A stretch of DNA of 64,000 bases from Petroclostridium xylanilyticum (lineage in GTDB: Bacteria > Bacillota > Clostridia > SK-Y3), in assembly GCF_002252565.1 (NCBI RefSeq), contig NZ_NPML01000013.1, positions 310,001 to 374,000 of the forward strand, written 5' to 3'. Positions within the stretch are counted from its first letter, which is position 1. Each line of letters begins with the position of its first letter. Under the pieces are notes generated by a model. That model saw nothing but the letters and a program-made list of their open reading frames with translations, did not search any database and was not told where the DNA came from. This document shows, in pieces, positions 21,973-30,326 of this stretch. The position numbers and the translations under genes are program-made.

Positions 21973-22938
21973 TTATCCCTTAATCACCGGGTTATTTACA
22001 GGCCAGCTAGGTTTTTTACCGCTGAGAACTTCGTCTATACCTATTGCTGCATGCAAGCCCATTCTGTCCATAGCTTCTTGTGTAAGTGCAGCGTTATGCG
22101 GTGTTAATATTACATTATGTAACTCAAAGAGCGGGTTATCTTTTGCAGGAGGTTCTTGTTCGAATACATCCAAGCCAGCTCCAGCGATTTTTTTTGTTTT
22201 TAGTGCTTCAATTAATTCAGCTTCATTTACAACTTCACCTCTAGCAGCATTGATTAAATATGCTGTAGGTTTCATAATTTCAAATTCTTTTTTGCCCACA
22301 ATACCCTTTGTCTTTTCAGTTGCAGGCATATGCAAGCTAACAAAGTCAGCATTTTTGAATATATATTCCCAATCATTTATTAACTCTATTTCCGGAGCAA
22401 CCTTATCTTGAGTTATGTATGGATCATATCCGATAACCTTCATACCAAGCCCTAAAGCAGCTTTTTTAGCTACCATAGTACCAATTCTTCCAAGTCCTAC
22501 CAAACCTAAAATCTTTCCTTCTATATCCATACCTTTTAACTGATTTCTAATTTCAAAATTGCCATTTCTAAATTCTTTATCCACCCTTACCATATTTCTT
22601 GCACAAGCAATAATTAAGCCTATGGTATGCTCAGCAACAGAATTCGCGTTGGATAAAGGAGCATTAGTAACATAGATTCCTAATTCTTCAGCAGTTTTTA
22701 CATCTATATTATCTACTCCAACACCGTGTCTTGCGATTACCTTCAATTTCTTGCCTGCTTTTAACACTTCTGCAGGAAATGGTGCAGTTCTTGCTAAAAT
22801 TGCATCACAATCTTCTACATCTTTTTTAATTGCATCTACAGTTGCACCGGATCCCATTTTTATTTCATAACCTCTTTCGAGGAGATATTTTTTTCCTGCT
22901 TCTGTGATATCCTGTGGAATTAAAACTTTAAAAGCCAT
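21973..22938 (-). CDS. D-isomer 2-hydroxyacid dehydrogenase
   Basis: A 321-residue NAD-dependent dehydrogenase of the phosphoglycerate dehydrogenase superfamily, without a C-terminal ACT domain. The cofactor fingerprint GLVGLGRIGTMVAKKA lies near residue 148, with catalytic residues in VINAARGEVVNEAEL (Arg, near 233), AGLDVFEQEPP (Glu, near 260) and LTPHNAALTQEA (His, near 280). AGGAGG precedes the ATG. It is second in the operon led by the HpcH-type aldolase. It probably interconverts a 2-keto and a 2-hydroxy acid, fitting the adjacent LarA-like gene. Confidence 0.92.
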   Translation of the reverse strand: MAFKVLIPQDITEAGKKYLLERGYEIKMGSGATVDAIKKDVEDCDAILARTAPFPAEVLKAGKKLKVIARHGVGVDNIDVKTAEELGIYVTNAPLSNANSVAEHTIGLIIACARNMVRVDKEFRNGNFEIRNQLKGMDIEGKILGLVGLGRIGTMVAKKAALGLGMKVIGYDPYITQDKVAPEIELINDWEYIFKNADFVSLHMPATEKTKGIVGKKEFEIMKPTAYLINAARGEVVNEAELIEALKTKKIAGAGLDVFEQEPPAKDNPLFELHNVILTPHNAALTQEAMDRMGLHAAIGIDEVLSGKKPSWPVNNPVIKG

Positions 22939-23051
22939 ATTGAATTCCTCCTTATTTATAGCTCGAAGTTCGGAGAAAAAGTTTAAAAATATTACGAACT
23001 ACGAACAATAATGATTATTATTTTGCTTATTTTATGATCTGTTCAGGCTTC

Positions 23052-23816
23052 TTACTTTTTAAGCTGGCTTAATCCTTCTCTTGCTGCATTCATTAACATT
23101 ACAACATCGTTCGCCCACAGATTCAAAGTCATTCCTTTATTGATCCATGGTTCCAAAGCCGCAGCAGACATCATGTGAATACCTGAGAACTTATTTCTTT
23201 CCTTTGCAGCTGTAATAACCTTATCCACTGCTTCAATGAACATAGGATTATCTGTTTGTCCCATAATTCCCATGCTCTGAGATAAATCATTAGGTCCTAT
23301 GAAAGCAGCATCTATACCTTCAATATCTAAGATCTTACCGACATTTTCAACGCCTTTAGGTGATTCAATCTGAACCATTAATATAGTTTCTTCATTGGCT
23401 TTTTTCATATATTCAACAGCACTTGGTATTTTTTCATAGCTGGTATGGGCTCTTAGCAAGGAAACTCCTCTGTTACCCATTGGGTAATATTTTGCATATT
23501 CTACTAAAGCTCGAGCCTGTTCAACAGTTTCAGTATTTGGAAGCAGTATACCGTCCGCCCCCATTTCCATATACTTTAATACAACTTCTCTTTTCACTTC
23601 AGGTATTCTAACTAACCCGGCAATACCTATTGCTCTTGCAATTCCAAACAGTCCTGCTACTTTACTGTAGTCCATATAACCATGTTCGCTGTCAACAATA
23701 AATAAGTCGAATCCGCACACTTTTAACATTTTTACAATATCCGGATTGTCAAATACTGTTACCATGGTTCCTATAATAGACTCACCTTTTTTTAATCTTT
23801 CTTTTACGTTATTCAA
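23052..23816 (-). CDS. HpcH/HpaI-family aldolase
   Basis: 254 residues with the class II pyruvate aldolase fold. The motifs are IGTMVTVFDNPDIVKMLKVCGFDLFIVDSEHG (residues 20-50), ADGILLPNTETVEQARALVEYAKYYPMGNRG (metal-adjacent region), ILMVQIESPKGVEN (metal-binding Glu) and AAFIGPNDLSQSMG (metal-binding Asp). Relatives cleave 4-hydroxy-2-keto acids or 5-keto-4-deoxyglucarate to pyruvate and an aldehyde. The start is TTG, 5 bases after GGGGGAG. It is first in the operon, about 120 bases downstream of a sigma-54 promoter. Together with the GarR-like reductase it suggests tartronate semialdehyde chemistry (inference). Confidence 0.9.
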   Translation of the reverse strand: MNNVKERLKKGESIIGTMVTVFDNPDIVKMLKVCGFDLFIVDSEHGYMDYSKVAGLFGIARAIGIAGLVRIPEVKREVVLKYMEMGADGILLPNTETVEQARALVEYAKYYPMGNRGVSLLRAHTSYEKIPSAVEYMKKANEETILMVQIESPKGVENVGKILDIEGIDAAFIGPNDLSQSMGIMGQTDNPMFIEAVDKVITAAKERNKFSGIHMMSAAALEPWINKGMTLNLWANDVVMLMNAAREGLSQLKK

Positions 23817-23949
23817 TACTACTCCCCCTTTTCCTTATTATTAGAATATTTCAGTTATCTTTTTATTATGTTCACTTCCATTTATTCGTTGCACACTGTT
23901 ACTTTTTAGTTAGAAGGAACATTTTTTTATTTTTGCACCTATATATACA

Positions 23950-23967
23950 AGCAATATCCATGCCAAC
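23950..23967 (-). promoter_or_regulatory. Sigma-54 (-24/-12) promoter of the aldolase operon
   Basis: The minus strand reads TTGGCATGGATATTGCTT, with TGGCA and TTGC separated by exactly six bases as in the RpoN consensus. Start of transcription would be near 23938, about 120 bases before the aldolase gene. The same 18-mer pattern recurs at 28749 and 30109. Confidence 0.9.
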
Positions 23968-24073
23968 TTTCAAAAGTCAGATAATTATTAAGGAAATCTC
24001 ACCCCTGCATATATTATGAACTTACGTCAAATCCTTAATATTTATGGAATCGATAAATATATTCTCTTAGATA

Positions 24074-24111
24074 ATAAAAAAATAACAGAATTAATTCTGT
24101 TATTTTTTTAT
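24074..24111. terminator. Bidirectional intrinsic terminator
   Basis: Perfect 19-base arms, loop-free at the centre (ATT/AAT), flanked by A and T runs. It lies between the regulator gene's 3' end and the aldolase promoter. Confidence 0.8.
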
Positions 24112-24150
24112 TTTAGAGTCTTATTCATTTAGTAAAGACAAACGTTCAAA

Positions 24151-24200
24151 ACGTTTCATCTAATGTTTCAACAATAAAATTACATTACATATATGAAACA
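24151..24200. promoter_or_regulatory. Putative activator sites for the aldolase operon
   Basis: CGTTTCA (24152-24158), TGTTTCA (24164-24170) and ATGAAACA (24193-24200) cluster about 185-250 bases upstream of the -24/-12 promoter. The same GTTTC/GAAAC half-sites precede the other two sigma-54 promoters, so they are candidate binding sites of the PrpR-like activator. Confidence 0.55.
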
Positions 24201-24278
24201 TGATTGAAAAATCTTTCACAAATTCACTCTGTGAACACTAATATAAATTATTCCCCATACTCTACGTATTACATCAAA

Positions 24279-26228
24279 TCAAATAATATCTAACTCTTTC
24301 ATACGCCTCCACAATGTTGTACGACTAATGCCCAGGCTTTCAGCTGCCTTAATTTTGTTATAACCTACACGTTCAAGTACAGCTTTTATCCTTTCTCTTT
24401 CAAACTTTTTCAATTCCTCTGTGTAATTGTATTTTATATTCATTGAATCAATAGCCTCTTCATCGTTAAAGGGGATTCTTAAATTACATCTGTCCGGCAA
24501 AACAGCCTCAACGTCTTTCTCGCTTATTATATTTCCTTGATTTAGCACTACTAATCTCTCACATATATTTCTTAACTCCCTTATATTGCCAGACCAATCA
24601 TAATCTTGCAGCCTCTCCTTTGCCTTTTGAGTAATAGTTATATCTCCCTTTCTAAATTGCAAGCAATAATTTTTTATAAAATACTCTACAATAATAAGTA
24701 TGTCTTCTCTCCTATCCCTAAGTGGCGGTAAATTAATTTTCAATATATCCAGCCTATAATACAAATCTTCCCTAAAGTCTCCTTTTTGAGCCAGAGTATA
24801 TAAATCTTTATTGGTTGCTGAGATAATTCTTACATCTACGGGTATGACCCTATCGTGTCCAAGGCGCATAATCTCTTTTTCCTGTATTACTCTTAGCAGA
24901 CGCCCTTGCAATTTTAATGAAATTTCAGAGATCTCATCCAAAAAGATAGTGCCCCTGTGCGCCAGTTCAAAAAGCCCCGGCTTTCCACCTTTTGCAGCGC
25001 CAGTGAACGCTCCCTCTACATATCCAAACAACTCACTCTCCAATAAATTTTCAGGAAGAGCCGCACAGTTAACGGCTACAAAGGGACCTCTTTTTCTAGG
25101 ACTGTAATTATGAATACTTTGAGCAAAAAGCTCTTTCCCCGTTCCTGTTTCGCCAACTATCAAAATATTTGAATCGACCTGACTAAATCTTTTAGCCATT
25201 TTTATCACATCTTTAATTTTCTTACTTTCACCAATAATATCTTCAAAGGTGTGTTTCGCAACATGCCCACGGGTATATATCTTCTCCCTTATTTTCCCTT
25301 CCATCTCCTGAATCTTTGTAACATTCTGAAAAGTAAGAACAGTTCCCAGATTTTCCCCTTTTAATACGATAGGCACTTTATTTACTGCCAGTTGTATATC
25401 GTTATGCTTTATGATTTCATCAATGCATTCGTCTTTGGTATTTACCAAATCTGTCAGCTTCGATTTTGGTATTATCTCTTCAAATTTCTTACCAATTGCT
25501 TTCTGCGCATTAATGCCAAGGGTTTTTTCAGAGGAAGAATTAAAAACAGATATTGTATTTTTATTATCAACAGCAATAATACCTTCATAAGCATAGTCAA
25601 GAATAGTCTTAAAGCGCAGCGCTTTTTCCTGCTCTATCCTACTAATGTAAGCTACCCTTTTAGCCTCCGTGATTGCTTGCCATATAGACTCTTTACCGGT
25701 TTTGATCAGTATGGTATCTAATCCCAGCTTGATTGCATACTCACATGTTGGAATTCCTCCAATAATAACCTGAATACCTTGATTTACTGCGGCATTTACC
25801 AATCTTTTAACTTCTTCTCTATTGGACATAACAAAAGGCTTTATATCTAACCCAACAATATCGGACAGACTTTCAACTCCATATATCATATTTCTTGAAC
25901 CAATGACAGCAACCGGTTTAGTCCCAAAACGCGTTTTACTCTCATGCAGACAGCGTATAAGATCATTACCTGCTACAGGTATCTCTACAACCGGTATATA
26001 GTAGTCTCTATTTCTCAGTTCATAAGCAGTAACGCCCCGCGCAACTACCACATCGGAATCTAGTTTTAGGCACCTTACTTCATCAGCCCCATAAGCAAGA
26101 ATTACTTCCAACTCATATTGGTTTAGTTCATATTCAAGTTTATGAGGATATTCATTATGCTCTCTGAAAGTCTTTTCCGCCAGGTCGACGAAATCTGCAT
26201 ACGGAGCTACAATTGTTATCTTTATCAT
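24279..26228 (-). CDS. PrpR-like sigma-54-dependent transcriptional activator
   Basis: 649 residues. Residues 1-185 form a PrpR N-terminal sensor domain (ligand-binding; ending near KTGKESIWQAITEAKRVA). About 205-310 form a PAS domain (ILDYAYEGIIAVDNKNTISVFN). About 330-560 form the AAA+ ATPase with Walker A GETGTGKE, GAFTGA for sigma-54 contact, Walker B GTIFLDEIS and DVRIISATNKDL. The end is a Fis-type helix-turn-helix (KAAESLGISRTTLWRRMKEL). It lies between the two main transport and catabolic units, whose promoters are sigma-54 type. It is therefore the likely local activator, sensing a pathway acid. GAGGGGTGT precedes the ATG. Confidence 0.93.
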   Translation of the reverse strand: MIKITIVAPYADFVDLAEKTFREHNEYPHKLEYELNQYELEVILAYGADEVRCLKLDSDVVVARGVTAYELRNRDYYIPVVEIPVAGNDLIRCLHESKTRFGTKPVAVIGSRNMIYGVESLSDIVGLDIKPFVMSNREEVKRLVNAAVNQGIQVIIGGIPTCEYAIKLGLDTILIKTGKESIWQAITEAKRVAYISRIEQEKALRFKTILDYAYEGIIAVDNKNTISVFNSSSEKTLGINAQKAIGKKFEEIIPKSKLTDLVNTKDECIDEIIKHNDIQLAVNKVPIVLKGENLGTVLTFQNVTKIQEMEGKIREKIYTRGHVAKHTFEDIIGESKKIKDVIKMAKRFSQVDSNILIVGETGTGKELFAQSIHNYSPRKRGPFVAVNCAALPENLLESELFGYVEGAFTGAAKGGKPGLFELAHRGTIFLDEISEISLKLQGRLLRVIQEKEIMRLGHDRVIPVDVRIISATNKDLYTLAQKGDFREDLYYRLDILKINLPPLRDRREDILIIVEYFIKNYCLQFRKGDITITQKAKERLQDYDWSGNIRELRNICERLVVLNQGNIISEKDVEAVLPDRCNLRIPFNDEEAIDSMNIKYNYTEELKKFERERIKAVLERVGYNKIKAAESLGISRTTLWRRMKELDII

Positions 26229-26386
26229 TAGACACCCCTCACAAAATTTAGCAGTAAAAGTGTAATATTATATTAAGCACCAAACTTAGAATCATTTTGG
26301 ATATATAGTTATACGATTGTCCACATCAAACTTATACTACTAATGTTATATTATTGCAACATTTTTTTCAACTATTAAACAAGTAG

Positions 26387-26446
26387 TAGTAAATAATAGT
26401 AAAGCACAAGACGATTAATCGTCTTGTGCTTTACTATTATTTACTA
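26387..26446. repeat. Perfect 60-bp palindrome over the UroD-family stop codon
   Basis: Two 30-base arms (26387-26416 and 26417-26446) are exact reverse complements with no spacer. The right arm encodes the last ten codons of the gene, and TAA lies at the centre (26415-26417). As RNA it would form a long hairpin but lacks a following T run. Confidence 0.9.
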
Positions 26447-27509
26447 TATATTCCATCCAGAATTTTGCTTCATCAACTGTCTCGGTTAGTTGATACAAAT
26501 GCAGTCCCCTATAAGACAAATTATTCAATGCCGTATCTATATCTTCTTTATCCATTATCCCCCGGATAATAAGCGGTTTACTTTCCTGTATCTTTTTTAA
26601 TGCAGGTAACATCTCCTTGACCGACGGACCTCCTACATCCCGGTTTACTTCAATTGCCTTGAGTTCTTCTATCCCTAACCAATAATTCAGCAGGTGGAAT
26701 GACGCGGGGTGCAGGTGTATGGTATTATATTTACAGGCCTTGCTTATTTGAACGTTAGAGCGGTGAATAAATTCCCTGTAGAGCTGCGGTGAGAATAGAC
26801 ACGAAATATCATCCTGAAACCACATACTTTTTTCTCGGGCCCATATATTATAAAAACCTATGGAATAGCCGCCATAAAAATCAGGCAGCATCTCTTCCTG
26901 TTTTTTAATAAATTTTATAAAGAAGTCTGTTGCCCTTTCTACAAATCTTTTTATGCTATCAGGATGGTCATATAGAGAATAGATCAGTTTTTCCTGTCCC
27001 ATTACAGCCCCTATTAGATCAGATATACCCCTTAATATCGGCTGTCCCACGGGATATCTCCCTTTAGATGCTTTGATCAGCACTTCTAAAAATTCAAAAT
27101 ACTTCTGATACCACGGATTCGCTTCGCTTAAAACAATGTTATCAAGGTCATCTGCATCGTTTATATACTCTCTTGAGCGAAAACTTGCTTTAGAGCCGAC
27201 TATTGGGCATCCAGCAATTCCTTCCAGCCAGGGTATACCGTTATAAGGTTCTGCTGTCCAAAATGAATCTTGCTCTACCTGCAAAGAAATTTCGTAGTTT
27301 TTTTCATAGCTCTCAATAAACTCTTCAACATTTAACATATCAGGAGTAACAGGCATATTTTCAACAAGAAGTTTACGTCCTGCTTCTAGCCGGCAAGCAA
27401 CAAAAGGGCTTCCTATCTGAAATCCGACGGTTGGCCTTTCTGTCTGTTCTCTGTTCCAAAATTTATTAAATCTTTCTATTCTTTCTTTAATATTTTTAAT
27501 TTCATTCAT
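26415..27509 (-). CDS. Uroporphyrinogen decarboxylase-family protein
   Basis: A 364-residue protein resembling the UroD fold family, which in Clostridia includes many corrinoid-dependent methyltransferases and proteins of unknown role rather than true haem enzymes. Suggestive parts are the N-terminal RFNKFWNREQTERPTVGFQIGSP, LRGISDLIGAVMGQEKLIYSLYDHP near residue 165, and IHLHPASFHLLNYWLGIEELKAIEVNRDVGGPS near residue 250, with metal-binding-type His residues. GGGGGTC precedes the ATG. It follows tctC with a partial terminator between them and is likely in the same sigma-54 unit. Reaction unknown. Confidence 0.75.
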   Translation of the reverse strand: MNEIKNIKERIERFNKFWNREQTERPTVGFQIGSPFVACRLEAGRKLLVENMPVTPDMLNVEEFIESYEKNYEISLQVEQDSFWTAEPYNGIPWLEGIAGCPIVGSKASFRSREYINDADDLDNIVLSEANPWYQKYFEFLEVLIKASKGRYPVGQPILRGISDLIGAVMGQEKLIYSLYDHPDSIKRFVERATDFFIKFIKKQEEMLPDFYGGYSIGFYNIWAREKSMWFQDDISCLFSPQLYREFIHRSNVQISKACKYNTIHLHPASFHLLNYWLGIEELKAIEVNRDVGGPSVKEMLPALKKIQESKPLIIRGIMDKEDIDTALNNLSYRGLHLYQLTETVDEAKFWMEYIVNNSKAQDD

Positions 27510-27557
27510 CTTTCTTCGACCCCCTATTGCAAAATTAATCCAAAAGCTTCTCTAAGA

Positions 27558-27588
27558 AATTAAAGTAGGGAAAACCCCTACTTTAATT
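27558..27588 (-). terminator. Hairpin between tctC and the UroD-family gene
   Basis: 13-base arms AATTAAAGTAGGG and its complement surround an AAAAC loop. On the minus strand there is only a weak T tract after it, so it may attenuate tctC transcription or protect the tctC mRNA rather than terminate fully. Confidence 0.55.
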
Positions 27589-27618
27589 TATATGCTATTC
27601 ACTTGTTTCCACTAACCT

Positions 27619-28695
27619 TTATTTCTTTTCTTCTTTCTTTTCACTGTTTTTAACATCCATAATCTTGTCTTTAAATGTGTTGTAATAGTCTTCTTTTTCC
27701 TTAATGTACTTCATGGCATCGACAGGTGCCATATAGGTTGGCGTAACCAGGAATTTCTTAGCATCTGCCTTATATTCTTCATTGGTTGTTACCACTTTTT
27801 CTACTGCCTTACTGAACTTTTCTATAACTTCCTTTGGTGTTCCTTTAGGGAAGGAGTAGAAGAAGAACTTCGTGAATGCAATATCAATCCCCTGTTCCTT
27901 AAAGGTTGGTACATCAGGAATTAAAGGATTTCTTTCGTTAGAAAGAACACCCAATGCCCTAAACTTTCCTGCTGTAATATGATCTTTAACCAATCCATAC
28001 TGAGTTCCAATGATATCAATTTGCTTTCCTAACAGTGCAGCTGTCTTTTGAGCAGCTGCACCAACATCGACTACGTTCAGTTGAACATCAGCAGCATCCT
28101 GAAATGCAAGCACCTGTAAGTGGGTGAAAGCTCCAACTTCTGTAGCGAACCTAATCTTTCCTGGATTTTTCTTCGCATCATCAATTAAATCTTTAAGGTT
28201 TTTGTATGGCGACTCGGCATTTACAACAAATACGTTAGTGTCATCCAATACAGCCACGCCGGCATTTTCAAAATCAGAGTAAGTGTAGTCTACAAGCCCT
28301 AGCAGCTTATTTAACAGCATGGAAGGATGGTAGAACAATACAGTGTAACCATCCGGGGCTGAATCCTTAACCTTTTTTGAACCGAGGGTTCCGCCTGCAC
28401 CATTTACATTTACGATTACCACAGGCTGGCCTAATTCTTTTTCAAGGTATTTACCTAATGTTCTTGCGTTTAGGTCAGTATCTCCACCTGCTCCGGCCGG
28501 AACAACAACCTGGATAGGTTTGGTTGGGTATTTAACATCATCTTGCTTGGATTCTTCTTTTTTAGGCTCTTCTTTCTTTGCTTCTTGTGCTGCAGGCTCG
28601 GTTTCTTCCTGCTTCTTGGCGCATCCCACTGCAAACACAGAAGCTAACATTAGTACTGCTACTAATAACGCAGCTACTTTTAAAAACTTTTTCAT
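27619..28695 (-). CDS. tctC: Tripartite tricarboxylate transporter solute-binding lipoprotein TctC
   Basis: A 358-residue extracytoplasmic binding protein. Residues 1-26 form a lipoprotein signal ending in the lipobox AVGC, followed by a Lys/Glu-rich linker. The Bug/TctC fold starts at YPTKPIQVVVPAGAGGDTDLNAR (near 57) and contains VVNVNGAGGTLG, TVLFYHPSML, TEVGAFTHL and LGVLSNERNPLIPDVPTFKEQG. AGGAGGAG lies 6 bases before the ATG. Located 8 kb from tctBA, it replaces in function the deleted tctC whose tail remains at 19442. It is expressed from its own sigma-54 promoter. Confidence 0.95.
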   Translation of the reverse strand: MKKFLKVAALLVAVLMLASVFAVGCAKKQEETEPAAQEAKKEEPKKEESKQDDVKYPTKPIQVVVPAGAGGDTDLNARTLGKYLEKELGQPVVIVNVNGAGGTLGSKKVKDSAPDGYTVLFYHPSMLLNKLLGLVDYTYSDFENAGVAVLDDTNVFVVNAESPYKNLKDLIDDAKKNPGKIRFATEVGAFTHLQVLAFQDAADVQLNVVDVGAAAQKTAALLGKQIDIIGTQYGLVKDHITAGKFRALGVLSNERNPLIPDVPTFKEQGIDIAFTKFFFYSFPKGTPKEVIEKFSKAVEKVVTTNEEYKADAKKFLVTPTYMAPVDAMKYIKEKEDYYNTFKDKIMDVKNSEKKEEKK

Positions 28696-28748
28696 CAAAA
28701 CTCCTCCTTAAATATATTTATAAATTTTTCTTACGTCAATTATAAAAA

Positions 28749-28765
28749 GCAATATTTATGCCAAA
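28749..28765 (-). promoter_or_regulatory. Sigma-54 (-24/-12) promoter of tctC
   Basis: The minus strand reads TTGGCATAAATATTGCTT with the six-base spacing between TGGCA and TTGC, about 55 bases upstream of the tctC start. Confidence 0.9.
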
Positions 28766-28995
28766 TTTGGAATTATTATACTATCATCAAGAAAATATTA
28801 TTTTCGGACATTAGCAAGAAAGGTCTTTAAATACACTTGTTGCTGCTTAAACAGGTAATACAGCAGTTTCCCCTGCCTTTATTAAAAAGTTTCAGCACTA
28901 CCCTACAATCTTTTTCATACAATCTTTTTTTATAACATAACGGCTTAGCTAAGTGTAAAAAGTTGTAAAGTTTAGTTGCATTTTTGAGACACCAA

Positions 28996-29020
28996 CGTTT
29001 CACTTTCCAAATAATGAAAC
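28996..29020. promoter_or_regulatory. Putative activator site for tctC
   Basis: CGTTTCA (28996-29002) and TGAAAC (29015-29020) form an inverted pair about 230 bases upstream of the tctC sigma-54 promoter. Confidence 0.5.
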
Positions 29021-29067
29021 ACACTTGTTTGTTGTTTATCAATCAATCCCTATGCTTTTGGCCAATT

Positions 29068-29100
29068 AAAAAATGCTGCTCCTGCCTTTACAGGAACAGC
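29068..29100 (-). terminator. Terminator of the GarR-like gene
   Basis: GCTGcTCCTG, a CCTTTA loop and CAGGAaCAGC form a hairpin. On the minus strand it is followed by six T, just downstream of the reductase stop codon. Confidence 0.75.
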
Positions 29101-29136
29101 CTCTACCTGTTTTCTATTTATAATGAATGTATTCCA

Positions 29137-30033
29137 TTAATTATTTTTCTTAACTTCCACTTGGGCTAATTTTTCATAAAACTGGATAACTCCCCCATGG
29201 TCGTCTTTTGCTTTTCCATCCACTTTGAGCGCCTGCATAATCTCCATGATCTGACTGGTTAAAGGTAAAGGCACACCAACCTCATGAGCCGTATCCAGGG
29301 CATTCATTAAGTCTTTGATATGTAGTTCAATTCTGAAGCCAGGATTAAAGTTTCTTTGTAAAACCAGAGGAACTTTTGCATCCAACACTGTACTGCCTGC
29401 CAGTCCGCCCCGAATAGCCTGGTATACCTTTTCAGGGTCAACTCCTGCCTTGGTGGCCAGAACCATTGCCTCGGACATGGCAGCAATATTTAATGCCACA
29501 ATGATTTGATTTGCAAGCTTGGTAGTATTTCCGCTGCCAACATCCCCAACTCTAACTGCCGAGGCGCCCATAACCAATAAAATATCTTTCACCTGTTCAA
29601 AAGCGTCTTCGGGACCGCCTACCATGATGGATAATGTCCCGTCAATCGCTTTAGGTTCTCCTCCACTTACAGGGGCATCCAGCATAATCACTCCCTTTTG
29701 TGCAACTTTAGCTGCAATTTCCTGAGAAACCAGAGGAGCAATAGAACTCATATCTACTAATATTGTACCAGGCTTTGCACCCTCTAAAACTCCATTCTCA
29801 CCCAATACAACCTGTTTAACATGAGGAGAGTTAGGTAACATAGTGATGATAATTTCACTTTTTTCTGCTACGTCTTTTGCGGATTCTCCCTGTTCAGCCC
29901 CGGCTGCTGCAACTTCTTTAACAGCTTCCATATTAATATCGTACACTCTTAGGGAATACCCTGCCTTCAATAAGTTCTTAGCCATCGGCTTTCCCATAAT
30001 TCCCAGACCAATAAATCCTATTTTTTTGCTCAT
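29137..30033 (-). CDS. NAD(P)-dependent 2-hydroxy-3-oxopropionate (tartronate semialdehyde) reductase-type enzyme
   Basis: A 298-residue beta-hydroxyacid dehydrogenase of the GarR/GlxR group. The Rossmann motif KIGFIGLGIMGKPMAKNLLKAG is at residues 3-24; the substrate-binding LDAPVSGGEPKAIDGTLSIMVGG is near 120; and the catalytic Lys is in GSGNTTKLANQIIVALN near 170. The start is ATG at 30033, 8 bases after GGAGG; an upstream in-frame ATG overlaps that site. It has its own sigma-54 promoter matching those of the transporter and aldolase. It would reduce tartronate semialdehyde to glycerate if the pathway is of the sugar diacid type. Confidence 0.9.
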   Translation of the reverse strand: MSKKIGFIGLGIMGKPMAKNLLKAGYSLRVYDINMEAVKEVAAAGAEQGESAKDVAEKSEIIITMLPNSPHVKQVVLGENGVLEGAKPGTILVDMSSIAPLVSQEIAAKVAQKGVIMLDAPVSGGEPKAIDGTLSIMVGGPEDAFEQVKDILLVMGASAVRVGDVGSGNTTKLANQIIVALNIAAMSEAMVLATKAGVDPEKVYQAIRGGLAGSTVLDAKVPLVLQRNFNPGFRIELHIKDLMNALDTAHEVGVPLPLTSQIMEIMQALKVDGKAKDDHGGVIQFYEKLAQVEVKKNN

Positions 30034-30108
30034 TAGCTTCGCCTCCATTTTATAAAAATGTAAAATGAGTACACAAAATCATATTATATATTTTATTCAT
30101 TTTAATTA

Positions 30109-30125
30109 GCAATATCTATGCCAAC
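30109..30125 (-). promoter_or_regulatory. Sigma-54 (-24/-12) promoter of the GarR-like gene
   Basis: The minus strand reads TTGGCATAGATATTGCTA with the standard spacing, about 80 bases upstream of the start codon. Confidence 0.9.
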
Positions 30126-30240
30126 TTTTTACGAATGGATAATAAATACCCTGTCCCTCACTATTTTATTAATGCTCAGGAATGATTAGCACATTAAAAA
30201 TTGTTAAAAATACTGTATAATGTTCATTTCAAGCAAAAAT

Positions 30241-30270
30241 CGTTTCTCATTGTTTCTAATATGAAACAAT
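30241..30270. promoter_or_regulatory. Putative activator site for the GarR-like gene
   Basis: TTGTTTC-TAATAT-GAAACAA (about 30250-30269) is a perfect palindrome preceded by a third half-site, CGTTTCT (30241-30247). It lies about 130 bases upstream of the -24/-12 promoter and is the clearest version of the shared motif. Confidence 0.6.
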
Positions 30271-30326
30271 CAAAATTTGAATTGAAAACAACGCTTATAT
30301 ATTTTATACTTAAGGTGAAAGTGGTG

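Noticed and set aside
30201-30326. N-terminal extension of the YqxD frame
   Set aside because: It would cover the presumed activator site and lacks a ribosome binding site; the family start MNMKILVDADACP fits the downstream ATG.
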